A DNA stretch of 64,000 nucleotides from Gammaproteobacteria bacterium (GTDB taxonomy: Bacteria > Pseudomonadota > Gammaproteobacteria > HK1), in contig JAACFO010000002.1 of the NCBI GenBank assembly GCA_009937425.1, positions 1-64,000 on the forward strand, read 5' to 3'. This document shows, piece by piece, positions 20,597 to 28,830 of this stretch. The notes under the pieces were generated by a model. It had not been told where the DNA came from. It worked only from the letters and a program-made list of their open reading frames with translations, and made no database searches. Both the position numbers and the translations under genes were made by a program. Position 1 is the first letter of the stretch. Each line of letters opens with the position of its first letter.

Positions 20597-20618
20597 TTTC
20601 AATGGGTGGGAATTCCTG

Positions 20619-21413
20619 ATGGCAGGCAGGAGCATCGCTACCGCGCAGGAACTCAATATCGACGGCGACACAGTCGGATATACGCTGCATCGTGTCGTCG
20701 GCCGCAAGCATGTGCACCTGGTGGTGGATGAGGATGCCCGGTTGCAGGTGAGGGCGCCGTGGCGCTTCTCCCGCGAGAGCGCTGCGGAAGTAGTGATCGA
20801 AAACCTGCTCTGGGTGCGGGATGCTCTGGACCGGGCCGTGCGTACCCGCATCAAGCGTGCGCCGCTGGTTTCCGGGACTCGCTTACCGCTGCTGGATGAG
20901 GAGCTGCGCCTGGAGTTACGGATCGCCGCGCAGATGGATCTACTGACATCCATCGACCGGGGCCGCATCACGCGTAAGGTGCGCGATGCTATCGGTAGCC
21001 GGGACGGATGGATCGCGCGACGCGGTGGAGTACTACAGGTGGTATCCCTGTCTGTTACCGACACGGCGCCGCGCTCCCTGGTGGAAGCCTGGTATCGCCG
21101 CGAGGCCAATCGCTGTCTGCCGGCACGCCTGGCGCCCTATGCGCGAATGCTCGGGGTGGAACCGAAACGCATCAGCATTCGTGCGCAACGCACGCGTTGG
21201 GGGAGTTGCTCGTCCCAGGGCACCATTTGCTTGAACTGGCGCCTGCTGCTGCTGCCCTCGGACCTGTGCGACTATATTCTGGTCCATGAGCTGTGTCACT
21301 TGCGGCACCTGGACCACTCGGCGAAATTCTGGGCGTTGGTGGAAAGCGTGTTTTGCGACTACGCGGACCGCGAAGACCGGCTCGAGTCCATGCAGGCAGA
21401 TCTGGCGTTGTAG
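20619..21413 (+). CDS. YgjP-like zinc metallopeptidase (DUF45)
   Basis: The 264-residue protein ends in the gluzincin-type motif VHELCHLRHLDHSAKFWALVE (HExxH plus a third His). It is preceded by IRAQRTRWGSCSSQGTICLNWRLLLLP, the RWGSCS-G-I-LN block of the YgjP/DUF45 family. The N-terminal half is typical for the family. Function unknown; such peptidases are soluble and their substrates undefined. The ATG at 20619 has GGTGGGA upstream; a GTG at 20583 overlapping slmA is possible. It is the last gene of the coaBC-to-slmA run and is convergent with the next gene. Confidence 0.87.
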   Translation: MAGRSIATAQELNIDGDTVGYTLHRVVGRKHVHLVVDEDARLQVRAPWRFSRESAAEVVIENLLWVRDALDRAVRTRIKRAPLVSGTRLPLLDEELRLELRIAAQMDLLTSIDRGRITRKVRDAIGSRDGWIARRGGVLQVVSLSVTDTAPRSLVEAWYRREANRCLPARLAPYARMLGVEPKRISIRAQRTRWGSCSSQGTICLNWRLLLLPSDLCDYILVHELCHLRHLDHSAKFWALVESVFCDYADREDRLESMQADLAL

Positions 21414-21436
21414 AGAGTCCCTTAGCGAGCTGGGAC

Positions 21437-22090
21437 CTATTTCGCTTTCGTGCTGATTCCTTTGAGTTCCCGGTAACGGTCCAGATCAGCGGTGAACTGG
21501 GTGGCGAGCTCCGCTTTTTGTACTCGGCGATTGTCGATGAATTCCTGGCGATCTATCAGCTGCCGCTCGCTCTTGGCGATCCTGTCTTTGAGTTCCGGGG
21601 TTATTGGCTTGCCGCCGCGTTCCAACTTTGCCGCCTGGGAGCGCAGTTGCTGCAGGCTGTGCTCGAGTTGCTTGAGAATTCTTTCGGTATGATCAATGCG
21701 AATATCGATGGCGGCGATCTGCCCTTCATGGGCGATGGCGAGTTCTTTCTCGGTGGTGAAGGTGCTGAGAAGGACGCGGTCCTTTGCCTTGCGCTCGCGA
21801 ATCTTGCGCGCCTCGTCAGCACGTACTGCCGCTATGCGCGCCGCTTCTTCACGGTCATTGCGCAGCTCTTCTTTTGTTCTGGCGCGATCGGTCGTGCTTA
21901 CCGTGACGCCCATATCGGTCATCTCGCGATGGCCCTTTTGCGCAAATTCCGGTGGCACGGAGTTTCCGCACTCGCGTACGCCTTCGTTGTTGGTCCAGCA
22001 CTTGATTCCAGCGGACGCCGGGATTGGTAAAAGCGCAGCCACCAGGACGGCGAGTGCGCAGCGCAACAACGCGACTCTAGGTAGATTCAT
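21437..22090 (-). CDS. secreted coiled-coil protein, DUF4124-like
   Basis: The 217-residue protein has a cleavable signal peptide (LLRCALAVLVAALLPIPASAG), then IKCWTNNEGVRECGNSVPPEF, resembling the short DUF4124 domain (K-x-D-x-G---YG-x-PP), with two Cys that could pair. Residues 60-215 are highly charged and predicted coiled coil, with ELRNDREEAARIAAVRADEARKIRERKAKDR and a second heptad run (HTERILKQLEHSLQQLRSQAAKLE). It is probably periplasmic. Function unknown. A -10-like TATAAT lies about 95 bp upstream on the same strand. Confidence 0.75.
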   Translation of the reverse strand: MNLPRVALLRCALAVLVAALLPIPASAGIKCWTNNEGVRECGNSVPPEFAQKGHREMTDMGVTVSTTDRARTKEELRNDREEAARIAAVRADEARKIRERKAKDRVLLSTFTTEKELAIAHEGQIAAIDIRIDHTERILKQLEHSLQQLRSQAAKLERGGKPITPELKDRIAKSERQLIDRQEFIDNRRVQKAELATQFTADLDRYRELKGISTKAK

Positions 22091-22182
22091 CGGATCACAC
22101 CTGCCGATTTCAATATTCAGTTCGTCGCCTGCTCCGGCAGCGTACCACCCTTCCGGGGCCGCCTGCCCGAGCCGACAGTCAA

Positions 22183-22188
22183 ATTATA
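22183..22188 (-). promoter_or_regulatory. -10 box candidate for the secreted coiled-coil gene
   Basis: A perfect TATAAT on the minus strand, preceded by CCCC. No good -35 hexamer is seen 16-18 bp upstream. It lies 93 bp before the gene start, in the 180-bp gap after pyrE. Confidence 0.4.
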
Positions 22189-22270
22189 GGGGATCGCCAT
22201 ATCCAGACGGAGCGCCGGCCCCGGGATTTGCGACCCCACTCACATTTTCGGCACCGTCCCATGAGGCCAA

Positions 22271-22912
22271 TTAAGCGCCGTATTCCTGCCGGTAGGCCCG
22301 GAGCCGTTGGAGCTCTTCTTCCATGTCGGCATTGTTTGCCAGAAACTCAACGAGATCCTCCAGGCAGACAATGCTGATGACCCGCAGCCCCAGCTCCTGC
22401 TCGATCTCCTGGATCGCCGAGCGGCGCCCCGTTCCCCGTTCCTGACGGTCCAGGGATATGGCTGCGGCCACCGGGACGGCGCCGGCGGCGCGAATTATCG
22501 TGACGGACTCCCGGGTCGAGGTGCCGGCCGATATCACATCGTCGATCATGAGAACGTTTCCGGCCAGGGCTGCTCCCACGGTGACACCTCCCTCGCCGTG
22601 GTCCTTGGTCTCTTTGCGATTAAAGCAGTAGGGAAGGTCCCGCCCATGCTCGTCGTTGAGCGCCATGGCAACAGCGGCAACCAGAGGAATGCCCTTATAG
22701 GCCGGTCCGTAGAGCATGTCGAAGTCGAGGCCCGACGCGGTTATCGCTGCTGCATAAAAGCGTGCCAGGCGCGCCAGGCTGCCGCCGCTGTTGAACAGGC
22801 CGCTGTTGAAAAAATATGGACTGTTACGTCCAGACTTGAGGACGAAGTCTCCGAATCGCAGCACGCCGTGCTGCAGCGCGAATTGAATGAACTCCGTTTG
22901 ATAGGGCGCCAT
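22271..22912 (-). CDS. pyrE: orotate phosphoribosyltransferase
   Basis: The 213-residue type I PRTase converts orotate and PRPP to OMP, the fifth pyrimidine step. It reads [23 protein letters not shown] (FxLKSGR-SPYFFN), [30 protein letters not shown] (flexible catalytic loop with K-D-E-G) and the PRPP loop [16 protein letters not shown]. Length equals the E. coli enzyme. It is divergent from the ExoIII/Crc-family gene, the same neighbour relation as in Pseudomonas. The other pyr genes of the window lie 15 kb away. Confidence 0.97.
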   Translation of the reverse strand: MAPYQTEFIQFALQHGVLRFGDFVLKSGRNSPYFFNSGLFNSGGSLARLARFYAAAITASGLDFDMLYGPAYKGIPLVAAVAMALNDEHGRDLPYCFNRKETKDHGEGGVTVGAALAGNVLMIDDVISAGTSTRESVTIIRAAGAVPVAAAISLDRQERGTGRRSAIQEIEQELGLRVISIVCLEDLVEFLANNADMEEELQRLRAYRQEYGA

Positions 22913-23033
22913 GGGTATTCCTGATCACTGCAGCGCGACGGGTGCACGCACGATGTTAGTGGGCACTGGCGCCGATTGGTAGCCGTGCCGGCTATTTCCA
23001 GCGATGCCTGCAGGTACTACCATTGCCGGGCTC

Positions 23034-23807
23034 ATGCGCATCATCACGCTCAATTGCAACGGCATCCGTGCGGCGGCCCGCAAGGGGTTGTTTGACTGGT
23101 TGCCGAAACAAAATGCCGACGTCATCTGCCTTCAGGAAGTGCGCGCCCCGCAGGACGTGGTGTCGGAGGCTTCCTTCCAGATGCCCGGTTACAGTTGCCA
23201 CTATCTGTGCGCTGAGCGTAAGGGCTACAGCGGTGTTGCGCTGTTCAGCAGGCGCCAACCCGACGCTGTCATAGAGGGCTTGGGTTGGACGGATTTGGAC
23301 CCGGAAGCCCGCTACCTGGAAGCCCGTTATCCGGGTCTCAGCGTCGTATCGGTTTACATCCCCTCGGGTTCGTCGAAGGACGAGCGCCAGCAAGTGAAAA
23401 TGAGTTTTCTGGATCGATTCCTGGCGCACTTGAAGACTTTGCGGCGAAAACGGCGAGAGTATGTGCTGTGCGGTGATTGGAATATCGCGCACAAGGAAAT
23501 CGACCTCAAGAACTGGCGCTCGAATCAGAAAAACTCGGGATTTCTGCCTGAGGAGCGCGCCTGGATGGATCAGCTTTTCGGCCCCGCCGGATTCGTCGAT
23601 GCGTTCCGGGTCATCAACAAGGATGCGGATCAGTACACCTGGTGGTCGAACCGCGGTCAGGCATGGGCAAAGAATGTGGGCTGGCGTATAGACTACCAGG
23701 TGGTGACGCCGAAGCTCGAAGTTTGCGTCAAGAGTGCCCAAATCTACACCGCCGAGCGCTTTTCCGACCATGCGCCCCTGATCATGGACTACGAAACAGA
23801 ATTGTAA
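23034..23807 (+). CDS. exodeoxyribonuclease III family protein (Crc position, catalytic residues kept)
   Basis: The 257-residue exonuclease-endonuclease-phosphatase fold protein has a complete AP-endonuclease active site: N7 in LNCNGIR, E35 in CLQEVRA, Y108 in VYIPSG, D148 and N150 in CGDWNIAH, D220 in WRIDYQV, and D245-H246 in FSDHAPL. It should act on abasic sites and as a 3'-5' exonuclease. Its length, the KRRREYVLCG and ERAWMDQLFG segments and its divergent position next to pyrE closely resemble Pseudomonas Crc, which lost these residues and instead acts with Hfq in catabolite repression. The ATG at 23034 is the start matching both families. Confidence 0.92.
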   Translation: MRIITLNCNGIRAAARKGLFDWLPKQNADVICLQEVRAPQDVVSEASFQMPGYSCHYLCAERKGYSGVALFSRRQPDAVIEGLGWTDLDPEARYLEARYPGLSVVSVYIPSGSSKDERQQVKMSFLDRFLAHLKTLRRKRREYVLCGDWNIAHKEIDLKNWRSNQKNSGFLPEERAWMDQLFGPAGFVDAFRVINKDADQYTWWSNRGQAWAKNVGWRIDYQVVTPKLEVCVKSAQIYTAERFSDHAPLIMDYETEL

Positions 23808-24058
23808 TGGCGGTCGCCGGAAGGCTGCATTCGGCCTCAATCCGAGACTAAAGAACCCCGCAAACCGGCCGAAAACCCAGGAGTGTGACCTGTACCCGGG
23901 GCACCGGGGCCGATCTGGTATAAAAATCTAATGGGTGCCGAGGCATCAGTCACGGGCGTCCACATTCCGAGCATTGCTGAACAACGGCTGAGAAGACAAC
24001 TGGCAGGATCTGGGCGGTGGTTGGTCCCGCCGTGTCAGGCTGATGGAGAGCGAATAAG

Positions 24059-24838
24059 ATGGGTTTACTCGACGACCTCAAACAGGAGGCTCAGGAGCTA
24101 AAGTCCAAGGAAGGGGAAGCGCCGGATACGACGCAGGTGGATGAGGGCGCGGAACGCGCGCGCCGTCTGCTCGAGGCCAAGATGAAGGCGCTCTACAAGT
24201 ATTTCAGCGAGTTCAACGAGCACTTGAACGTCGTAAGCCCCGACGTATCGGGCGACTATCTCCTGGAAGGACTGGGCACGCTCACCAATTTGCACCAGGG
24301 CGATTACAAGCTCGCTACAGATGACCCGAAGTCGATACAAAAATTTACTTTCCATTGGTCGTGCACCGGCCAGGGCCGCCAGGAATTCAAAGTCGCAAAT
24401 CCGATTCTCGCGGAGAAGCACCGGGAAACTCTTTGGAACATGAATCTGCGCTTCAACAAGCGCGATCTTCAGAAAGGTGCCGGGGCGGTGTTCGTGGTCG
24501 ACGCCTTCGTACCCGTATCATTTGAATTCGAATCCGACCCCGTAAAGAACGCCATTAACCTGAAGCTCAAGAATCTCGGGGCCCTGGGCGTTGTCAGCTA
24601 TTCCTACCCGTCGGACAAGGTCAACGCGGAATTGATGGACGAGCTCGCGAAGTGCGTTCTGCGTCGGCCGAATCGCTTCGACGAGTTGAACGGCGAAACG
24701 ATGTCCGACACGCTCCGGCAACGCATTCGCGAAAACCTCGAGAAGGAACGCGAGCAGCGCAATACCGAGCTTCACGAGTCTTCGGTGACTCAGCGACTCA
24801 AGGGTTCGCTTTTTCGGCGCAAGTCCGGGGAAAAGTAG
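24059..24838 (+). CDS. conserved hypothetical cytoplasmic protein
   Basis: The 259-residue protein has no signal peptide or membrane segment. The first 45 residues and the last 55 are highly charged and helical (DDLKQEAQELKSKEGE; RQRIRENLEKEREQRNTEL). The middle (about 60-200) looks beta-rich (GDYLLEGLGTLTNLHQGDYKL, FTFHWSCTGQGRQEFKVAN, VVDAFVPVSFEFE). I recognise no catalytic motif. GGAGAGCGAATAAG just before the ATG is a reasonable ribosome site. It stands alone on the plus strand, and its last 41 bp overlap the end of the convergent DUF167 gene. No function can be proposed. Confidence 0.8.
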   Translation: MGLLDDLKQEAQELKSKEGEAPDTTQVDEGAERARRLLEAKMKALYKYFSEFNEHLNVVSPDVSGDYLLEGLGTLTNLHQGDYKLATDDPKSIQKFTFHWSCTGQGRQEFKVANPILAEKHRETLWNMNLRFNKRDLQKGAGAVFVVDAFVPVSFEFESDPVKNAINLKLKNLGALGVVSYSYPSDKVNAELMDELAKCVLRRPNRFDELNGETMSDTLRQRIRENLEKEREQRNTELHESSVTQRLKGSLFRRKSGEK

Positions 24839-25130
24839 ACTCGCTAATCGCCTCCGGCAGCCGCCGAGGGTTCTCGATCGCAACGCGCTTGTCACGTTTG
24901 CTGGCACCGGACAGCAAACGCACCCGGGATTTTGCTACGCCGAACTCCTTCGCCAGCATGGCGATCATTCGCTTATTCGCCGCGTTGTCCACTGGTGCCG
25001 CGGTGACCCGGATTCGCAACCGGCCGTTGCTGACCTCGGCCAGGGAGTTGCCGCTGGAGCGGGGCTGCAGCCGAATCTCCAGAATCAGTGTCTCGTCATC
25101 CCAACGGAAACAAGGTGTCGAGTCTGGCAC
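24798..25130 (-). CDS. DUF167 (YggU) family protein
   Basis: The 110-residue protein reads LILEIRLQPRSSGNSLAEVSNGRLRIRVTAAPVDNAANKRMIAMLAKEFGVAKSRVRLLSGASKRDKRVAI. This is the full YggU/DUF167 fold with its APVDNAANK and SG-SR-K motifs. Function unknown. The only sensible start is a GTG at 25130, two bases after the yggT stop (TAGAGGTG), so it depends on coupling to yggT. The C-terminus is about 20 residues longer than usual and overlaps the convergent plus-strand gene. yggS-proC-yggT-yggU is a conserved neighbourhood. Confidence 0.88.
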   Translation of the reverse strand: MPDSTPCFRWDDETLILEIRLQPRSSGNSLAEVSNGRLRIRVTAAPVDNAANKRMIAMLAKEFGVAKSRVRLLSGASKRDKRVAIENPRRLPEAISESTFPRTCAEKANP

Positions 25131-25132
25131 CT

Positions 25133-25711
25133 CTAGACCAGCATGGAGCGCGCCAGGTCGCGTATTGGCGCCACTGCCAGCATCGACGCGAGCTGCAGAC
25201 AGACGATGACGATGATAGGCGACAGGTCGAGACCGGAAATGGGTGGAATCATGCGCCGTGCGGGCCCCAGCAGGGGTTCGGTCAGGCTGTGCAGCAGCCC
25301 CATGACCGGATTGTGCATTCCCGGATTCACCCAGCTGATAATTACCTGGATCAGAATGGAGAATATGAACACGTTGATGAGTAGGCCGAGCAACTCGGCG
25401 ATGCTCAGCATCGCGAGACCGCCGACCTGAGGTGACATCCCCAGCAACCCGGTAACGAGCCACAGTTCGACAAACTTCAGGACGAGCATGAAAATCAACG
25501 CCGCCATATCCAGCCCACCAATGCCCGGGATGATTTTGCGCAGAGGTTTGAGTGGCGGCTGGGTGGCTTTGACGATGAACTGCGAGACGGGATTGTAAAA
25601 GTCCGCCCGCGCCCACTGCAGCAAAAAGCGCAGCATTACAATGAGAATATACAGGCCGAAGACCGTTTGGATGAGGAAAGTGGCGGCATTGCCGACGTAT
25701 GAACCACCCAT
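25133..25711 (-). CDS. yggT: YggT family integral membrane protein
   Basis: The 192-residue protein is two tandem YggT repeats, each about 90 residues with two membrane helices and a YNPVSQFIVKATQPPLKPLRKIIPGIGGLD-type loop. The second copy reads HNPVMGLLHSLTEPLLGPARRMIPPISGLDLSPI. Members are linked to osmotic/ion stress and, elsewhere, to division and thylakoid biogenesis; the precise job is unknown. The start overlaps the proC stop by one base and the stop is followed by DUF167, giving a tight proC-yggT-yggU operon. Confidence 0.92.
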   Translation of the reverse strand: MGGSYVGNAATFLIQTVFGLYILIVMLRFLLQWARADFYNPVSQFIVKATQPPLKPLRKIIPGIGGLDMAALIFMLVLKFVELWLVTGLLGMSPQVGGLAMLSIAELLGLLINVFIFSILIQVIISWVNPGMHNPVMGLLHSLTEPLLGPARRMIPPISGLDLSPIIVIVCLQLASMLAVAPIRDLARSMLV

Positions 25712-26562
25712 CAGTCGCCCTCCTCATCCGCTTCGCCGTTGCGCCCGAACTCCATCCCCAGTTCCACCGAGCGGCCGTGGGCGGCGTGCAGCGCCTCATG
25801 CACAAGATGTTCCATCCCTCCGGCCATGAGGGTGTCGAGAGCGCGCTCCGTGGTGCCGCCTGGTGATGTGACACGGGTTCGAAGCGTCGCCGGCGGATCG
25901 CTGCTCTCCAACGCCATTTTGGCGGCCCCGAAAGCCGTCTGAATGGTCAGCATGCGCGCGTGGTCCTTACTCAACCCGAGGGCAATTCCGGCTCGTTCCA
26001 TGCATTCCATGAGCAAAAAGTAGTAAGCAGGTCCACTTCCCGAGACCGCAGTCACGGCGTCCAGCAGACCCTCGTCGTCCACCCACAGTGTCAGACCCAC
26101 GGCCCTCAGCACCGACTCGGCGAGATTGCGTTGCTCATCGCTGACAAAAGGATTGGCGTATAAAGCCGTGGCACCACTGCTGACCAATGCCGGGGTGTTC
26201 GGCATGCTGCGCACGATGGCTGCATCGTAGCCAAGCCAGCGCAGTATGTCGGGCTCGCGTACCCCGGCGGCGATGGATACGAACAGTGGCCGATGGGCTT
26301 TGCCGGGCACGGCGACCCCTTTGACAACCGCCGCCATGTCCTGGGGTTTCACCGCGAACACGACGGCACTCGCGAGGCGCACGGCCTCCTCGTTGTCGCT
26401 GCTGGTCTGGATACGAAAGGTGTCCGCCAGGGCCTCGAGCTTGGCCGTGTCCACATCGCTGACGTAAAGGGAAGCGGGATCACGCCCGTCCGCTATCAGG
26501 CCACCGATGAGGCTGGTCGCCATATTGCCGCCGCCGATGAAGCTGATAATGCCGTTAGTCAT
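25711..26562 (-). CDS. proC: pyrroline-5-carboxylate reductase
   Basis: The 283-residue NADPH-dependent enzyme catalyses the last step of proline synthesis. It shows ISFIGGGNMATSLIGGLI (dinucleotide loop), VVFAVKPQDM, SMPNTPALV, AVSGSGPAYYFLLMEC and the substrate-binding RTRVTSPGGTTERAL (TSPGGTT). Length is a little above average owing to an acidic tail (FGRNGEADEEGD) that runs into the yggT start. It is divergent from the Sel1/SPOR gene with a gap of about 100 bp. Confidence 0.96.
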   Translation of the reverse strand: MTNGIISFIGGGNMATSLIGGLIADGRDPASLYVSDVDTAKLEALADTFRIQTSSDNEEAVRLASAVVFAVKPQDMAAVVKGVAVPGKAHRPLFVSIAAGVREPDILRWLGYDAAIVRSMPNTPALVSSGATALYANPFVSDEQRNLAESVLRAVGLTLWVDDEGLLDAVTAVSGSGPAYYFLLMECMERAGIALGLSKDHARMLTIQTAFGAAKMALESSDPPATLRTRVTSPGGTTERALDTLMAGGMEHLVHEALHAAHGRSVELGMEFGRNGEADEEGD

Positions 26563-26663
26563 CTCGATTCGATCCCGCCGTCCGCCATCGGCGCATTATG
26601 GGCAATTCCGGCGATCACGGAAACACTCCCCTCGGGTCTTCGAGGGTCGACTAAACTGCAGCC

Positions 26664-27773
26664 ATGACTCATCGCCGGAACATGTGCGCTCCAGCGGCAC
26701 TCGCGTTGTTGCTGAGCACAATCGCAATCGCCGTTGGCGGGCCTGGCGCCGACGCGTTTGCAGGTTCCAGCGATGTGACCGTGTTGCTGCGCCAGGCCGA
26801 GAATGGCGACGCCCGCGCAGCTTTCGCCCTCGGCATGCGCTACGCGCGGCCAGACGACAGCAGCAGGGACGACGAGGAGGCCGTACGCTGGCTGCGTCAG
26901 GCCGCTGAACAGGGTCTCGCAGAGGCGCAATACAATCTCGGCATCATGTACGCCCAGGGTCGCGGTGTTGCACGGGATCCCGGGCAGTCTGCCGACTGGT
27001 ACCGGCAGGCGGCTGAACAGGGCCTCGCCGGCGCTCAGTACAATCTCGGCGCACAGTATGCCGTCGGTGAGGGCGTGGCCCGCGACGAGAAGCGCGCCGC
27101 AAGCTGGTTCGAGCGCGCCGCGCTGCAGGACATTCCCGAGGCCGCATACAATCTCGGCGTGCTCTATGACCTCGGGCGTGGCGTTACGGCTGATGCCGCC
27201 ACTGCCATGAAGTGGTATGAGCGTGCTGCCGCCCGCGGTTATCACCCGGCGGCTTCGCGACTCGCCGCATTGCGGGCCGCGAATCCGGGCCTCGCGGCCA
27301 AGTCCACGGCGGTACCTTCGAACGCCTCCCTTGCAGACAACCCGGTGGATTCTCCGAAAGCCGACTCCAGCGCCTCTGCAACGGCAACCGACGGGCCGGC
27401 TGCGGTTTCTCCCGGGACAGCATCGGCGTCAACCACCGTCGAGCCAGGAACCGTGGCCCAAGCGCCGATGGCCGGCCGGCGGTCGGCAAGCGCCTGGTTG
27501 GCAGACCTGGATCCGGACCATTACACCCTGCAGGTGCTGAGTCATACCAACGAGGCGTCGGTACGACGTTACCTGGAAGAGAACTTCGATGACGATGAGG
27601 CGGGCTATTTTGCCTTCCGACTGGATGGCAAGACCTGGTACACCGTGGTCTACGGCGAATTCGCGAACCACTCCCAGGCGAAAACGGCAGGACAGAGTCT
27701 CGCTACCCGCTTGCGGGGACCGGAGCCATGGGTGCGGAAAATCGCCATTATACAAAAGGCTGCGATCCGCTGA
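26664..27773 (+). CDS. Sel1-repeat protein with C-terminal SPOR domain
   Basis: The 369-residue exported protein has an N-terminal signal sequence (ALALLLSTIAIAVGGPGADAFA) and four Sel1-type TPR-like repeats (about 45-190), with A-YNLG--Y--G-GV-RD-- periodicity such as AEAQYNLGIMYAQGRGVARD. An Ala/Ser/Thr/Pro linker of about 80 residues and a C-terminal SPOR-like domain follow (HYTLQVLSHTNEASVRRYL, GYFAFRLDGKTWYTVVYGEF). SPOR domains bind denuded septal peptidoglycan, so a periplasmic cell-envelope or division-site role is likely. It is followed by the large palindrome at 27814. Confidence 0.85.
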   Translation: MTHRRNMCAPAALALLLSTIAIAVGGPGADAFAGSSDVTVLLRQAENGDARAAFALGMRYARPDDSSRDDEEAVRWLRQAAEQGLAEAQYNLGIMYAQGRGVARDPGQSADWYRQAAEQGLAGAQYNLGAQYAVGEGVARDEKRAASWFERAALQDIPEAAYNLGVLYDLGRGVTADAATAMKWYERAAARGYHPAASRLAALRAANPGLAAKSTAVPSNASLADNPVDSPKADSSASATATDGPAAVSPGTASASTTVEPGTVAQAPMAGRRSASAWLADLDPDHYTLQVLSHTNEASVRRYLEENFDDDEAGYFAFRLDGKTWYTVVYGEFANHSQAKTAGQSLATRLRGPEPWVRKIAIIQKAAIR

Positions 27774-27813
27774 GACGGTGGTGGCTTCGTTCGGGGGCGT
27801 CTTGTCTACAATT

Positions 27814-27871
27814 TGGTCCCGGAGTTGACCTAATTGCACTAGCTAGGGCAATTAGGTCAACTCCGGGACCA
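27814..27871. repeat. 58-bp near-perfect palindrome between convergent genes
   Basis: The arms 27814-27837 and 27848-27871 are exact 24-base reverse complements containing GGTCCCGGAGTTGACC and TAATTGC. The 10-base centre ACTAGCTAGG can itself pair through CTAG/CTAG with one A-G mismatch. No T-run follows, so it is not a normal intrinsic terminator, though the stem would be very stable. It has the look of a MITE or REP-type element. It lies between the Sel1/SPOR and yggS stops. Confidence 0.9.
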
Positions 27872-27896
27872 TAGTACGCCAGCAGCCCGGGGGGGC

Positions 27897-28586
27897 TCAG
27901 GCAACCTCTCGCGGGCCGAAAATTGCGGTGCCGATTCGTATGATGGTGGCACCCTCGGCGATGGCTGCCTCCATGTCGTTGGTCATGCCCATGGAGAGGG
28001 TATCCAGTGCCAGGCCCCCGGCGTTGAGGGTCTCCAGAAGCCCGCGCAGCGCCGCGAACGGCCGGCGTTGATCGTCGAGCTCATCGCAGGGCTGGGGCAG
28101 GGTCATGAGGCCGCGAAGCCTCAGTCGCGGCAGTTCCGATACGACTTGCGCCAACTCTTCTACCTGCTGCGGTTCGACACCGGATTTCGAGGTTTCCCCG
28201 CTGAGGTTTACCTGGATGCAAACTTCCAGTGGCGGCAGGCCGTCGGGCCTCTGCTCGTTCAGTCGGCGGGCGATCTTGGCCCTGTCGATGCTGTGCACCC
28301 AGTGAAATCGGGCGGCCACCACGCGTGTCTTGTTCGACTGAATGGGGCCGATAAAATGCCAGACGAGGTCCATATCCGCGAGCGCATCCAGTTTGGTGAG
28401 GGCATCCTGGACATGGTTCTCACCGAATTCCCGCTGCCCGATTTCGGCCGCGGCGCGCACGGCTTCCGGGGGTTTTGTCTTGCTCACGGCGAGCACGCGC
28501 ACGGCCCCCGGAGAGCGCTCATAGCGGCGCTCCAGGACCGTGACCCGGTTCCGAATTTTCTCCAATGATTGTGCAATACTGCTCAT
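27897..28586 (-). CDS. yggS: PLP homeostasis protein YggS
   Basis: The 229-residue fold-III PLP-binding protein (PLPBP) holds pyridoxal phosphate on the Lys of VLAVSKTKPPEAVRAA. Also present are FGENHVQDALTKLDAL, LVWHFIGPIQSNKTR and LSMGMTNDMEAAIAEGATIIRIGTAIFG, all conserved. It buffers PLP and affects amino-acid pools and has no known enzyme activity. It is divergent from pilT, the standard gammaproteobacterial yggS|pilT arrangement, so the 244 bp between them hold both promoters. Confidence 0.96.
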   Translation of the reverse strand: MSSIAQSLEKIRNRVTVLERRYERSPGAVRVLAVSKTKPPEAVRAAAEIGQREFGENHVQDALTKLDALADMDLVWHFIGPIQSNKTRVVAARFHWVHSIDRAKIARRLNEQRPDGLPPLEVCIQVNLSGETSKSGVEPQQVEELAQVVSELPRLRLRGLMTLPQPCDELDDQRRPFAALRGLLETLNAGGLALDTLSMGMTNDMEAAIAEGATIIRIGTAIFGPREVA

Positions 28587-28735
28587 GACAGGTAACCCGA
28601 CGGCCGTGCTGCGTGGTCTCTAGATTCCGGCATTGGCGCGCGGGAGCCAGGTGGCAGCCGCCCCGATGGGAACAGACCCGTGGGGATTTGCCCGGCAGCC
28701 GCGAGGTGTGGGGTAGCAATAATCCCGAAACCGCT

Positions 28736-28765
28736 TTGGGCGCGCCATGTTCGCTAGACTATACT
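28736..28765 (+). promoter_or_regulatory. sigma-70-like promoter for pilT
   Basis: TTGGGC (28736-28741) and TATACT (28760-28765) are separated by 18 bp and lie 66 bp upstream of the pilT ATG. A run of six T follows the -10. The match is good at -10 and moderate at -35. Confidence 0.55.
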
Positions 28766-28830
28766 TTTTTAGTTCTGCGGCAACCTGGCCCGGCGCCCGA
28801 ATTGTCATGTATCGAGACGAGGAATAATGA

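Noticed and set aside
20583-20618. GTG start 12 codons upstream for the YgjP-like peptidase
   Set aside because: It lies inside slmA without a ribosome site. The ATG at 20619 has GGTGGGA upstream and gives the normal N-terminus.
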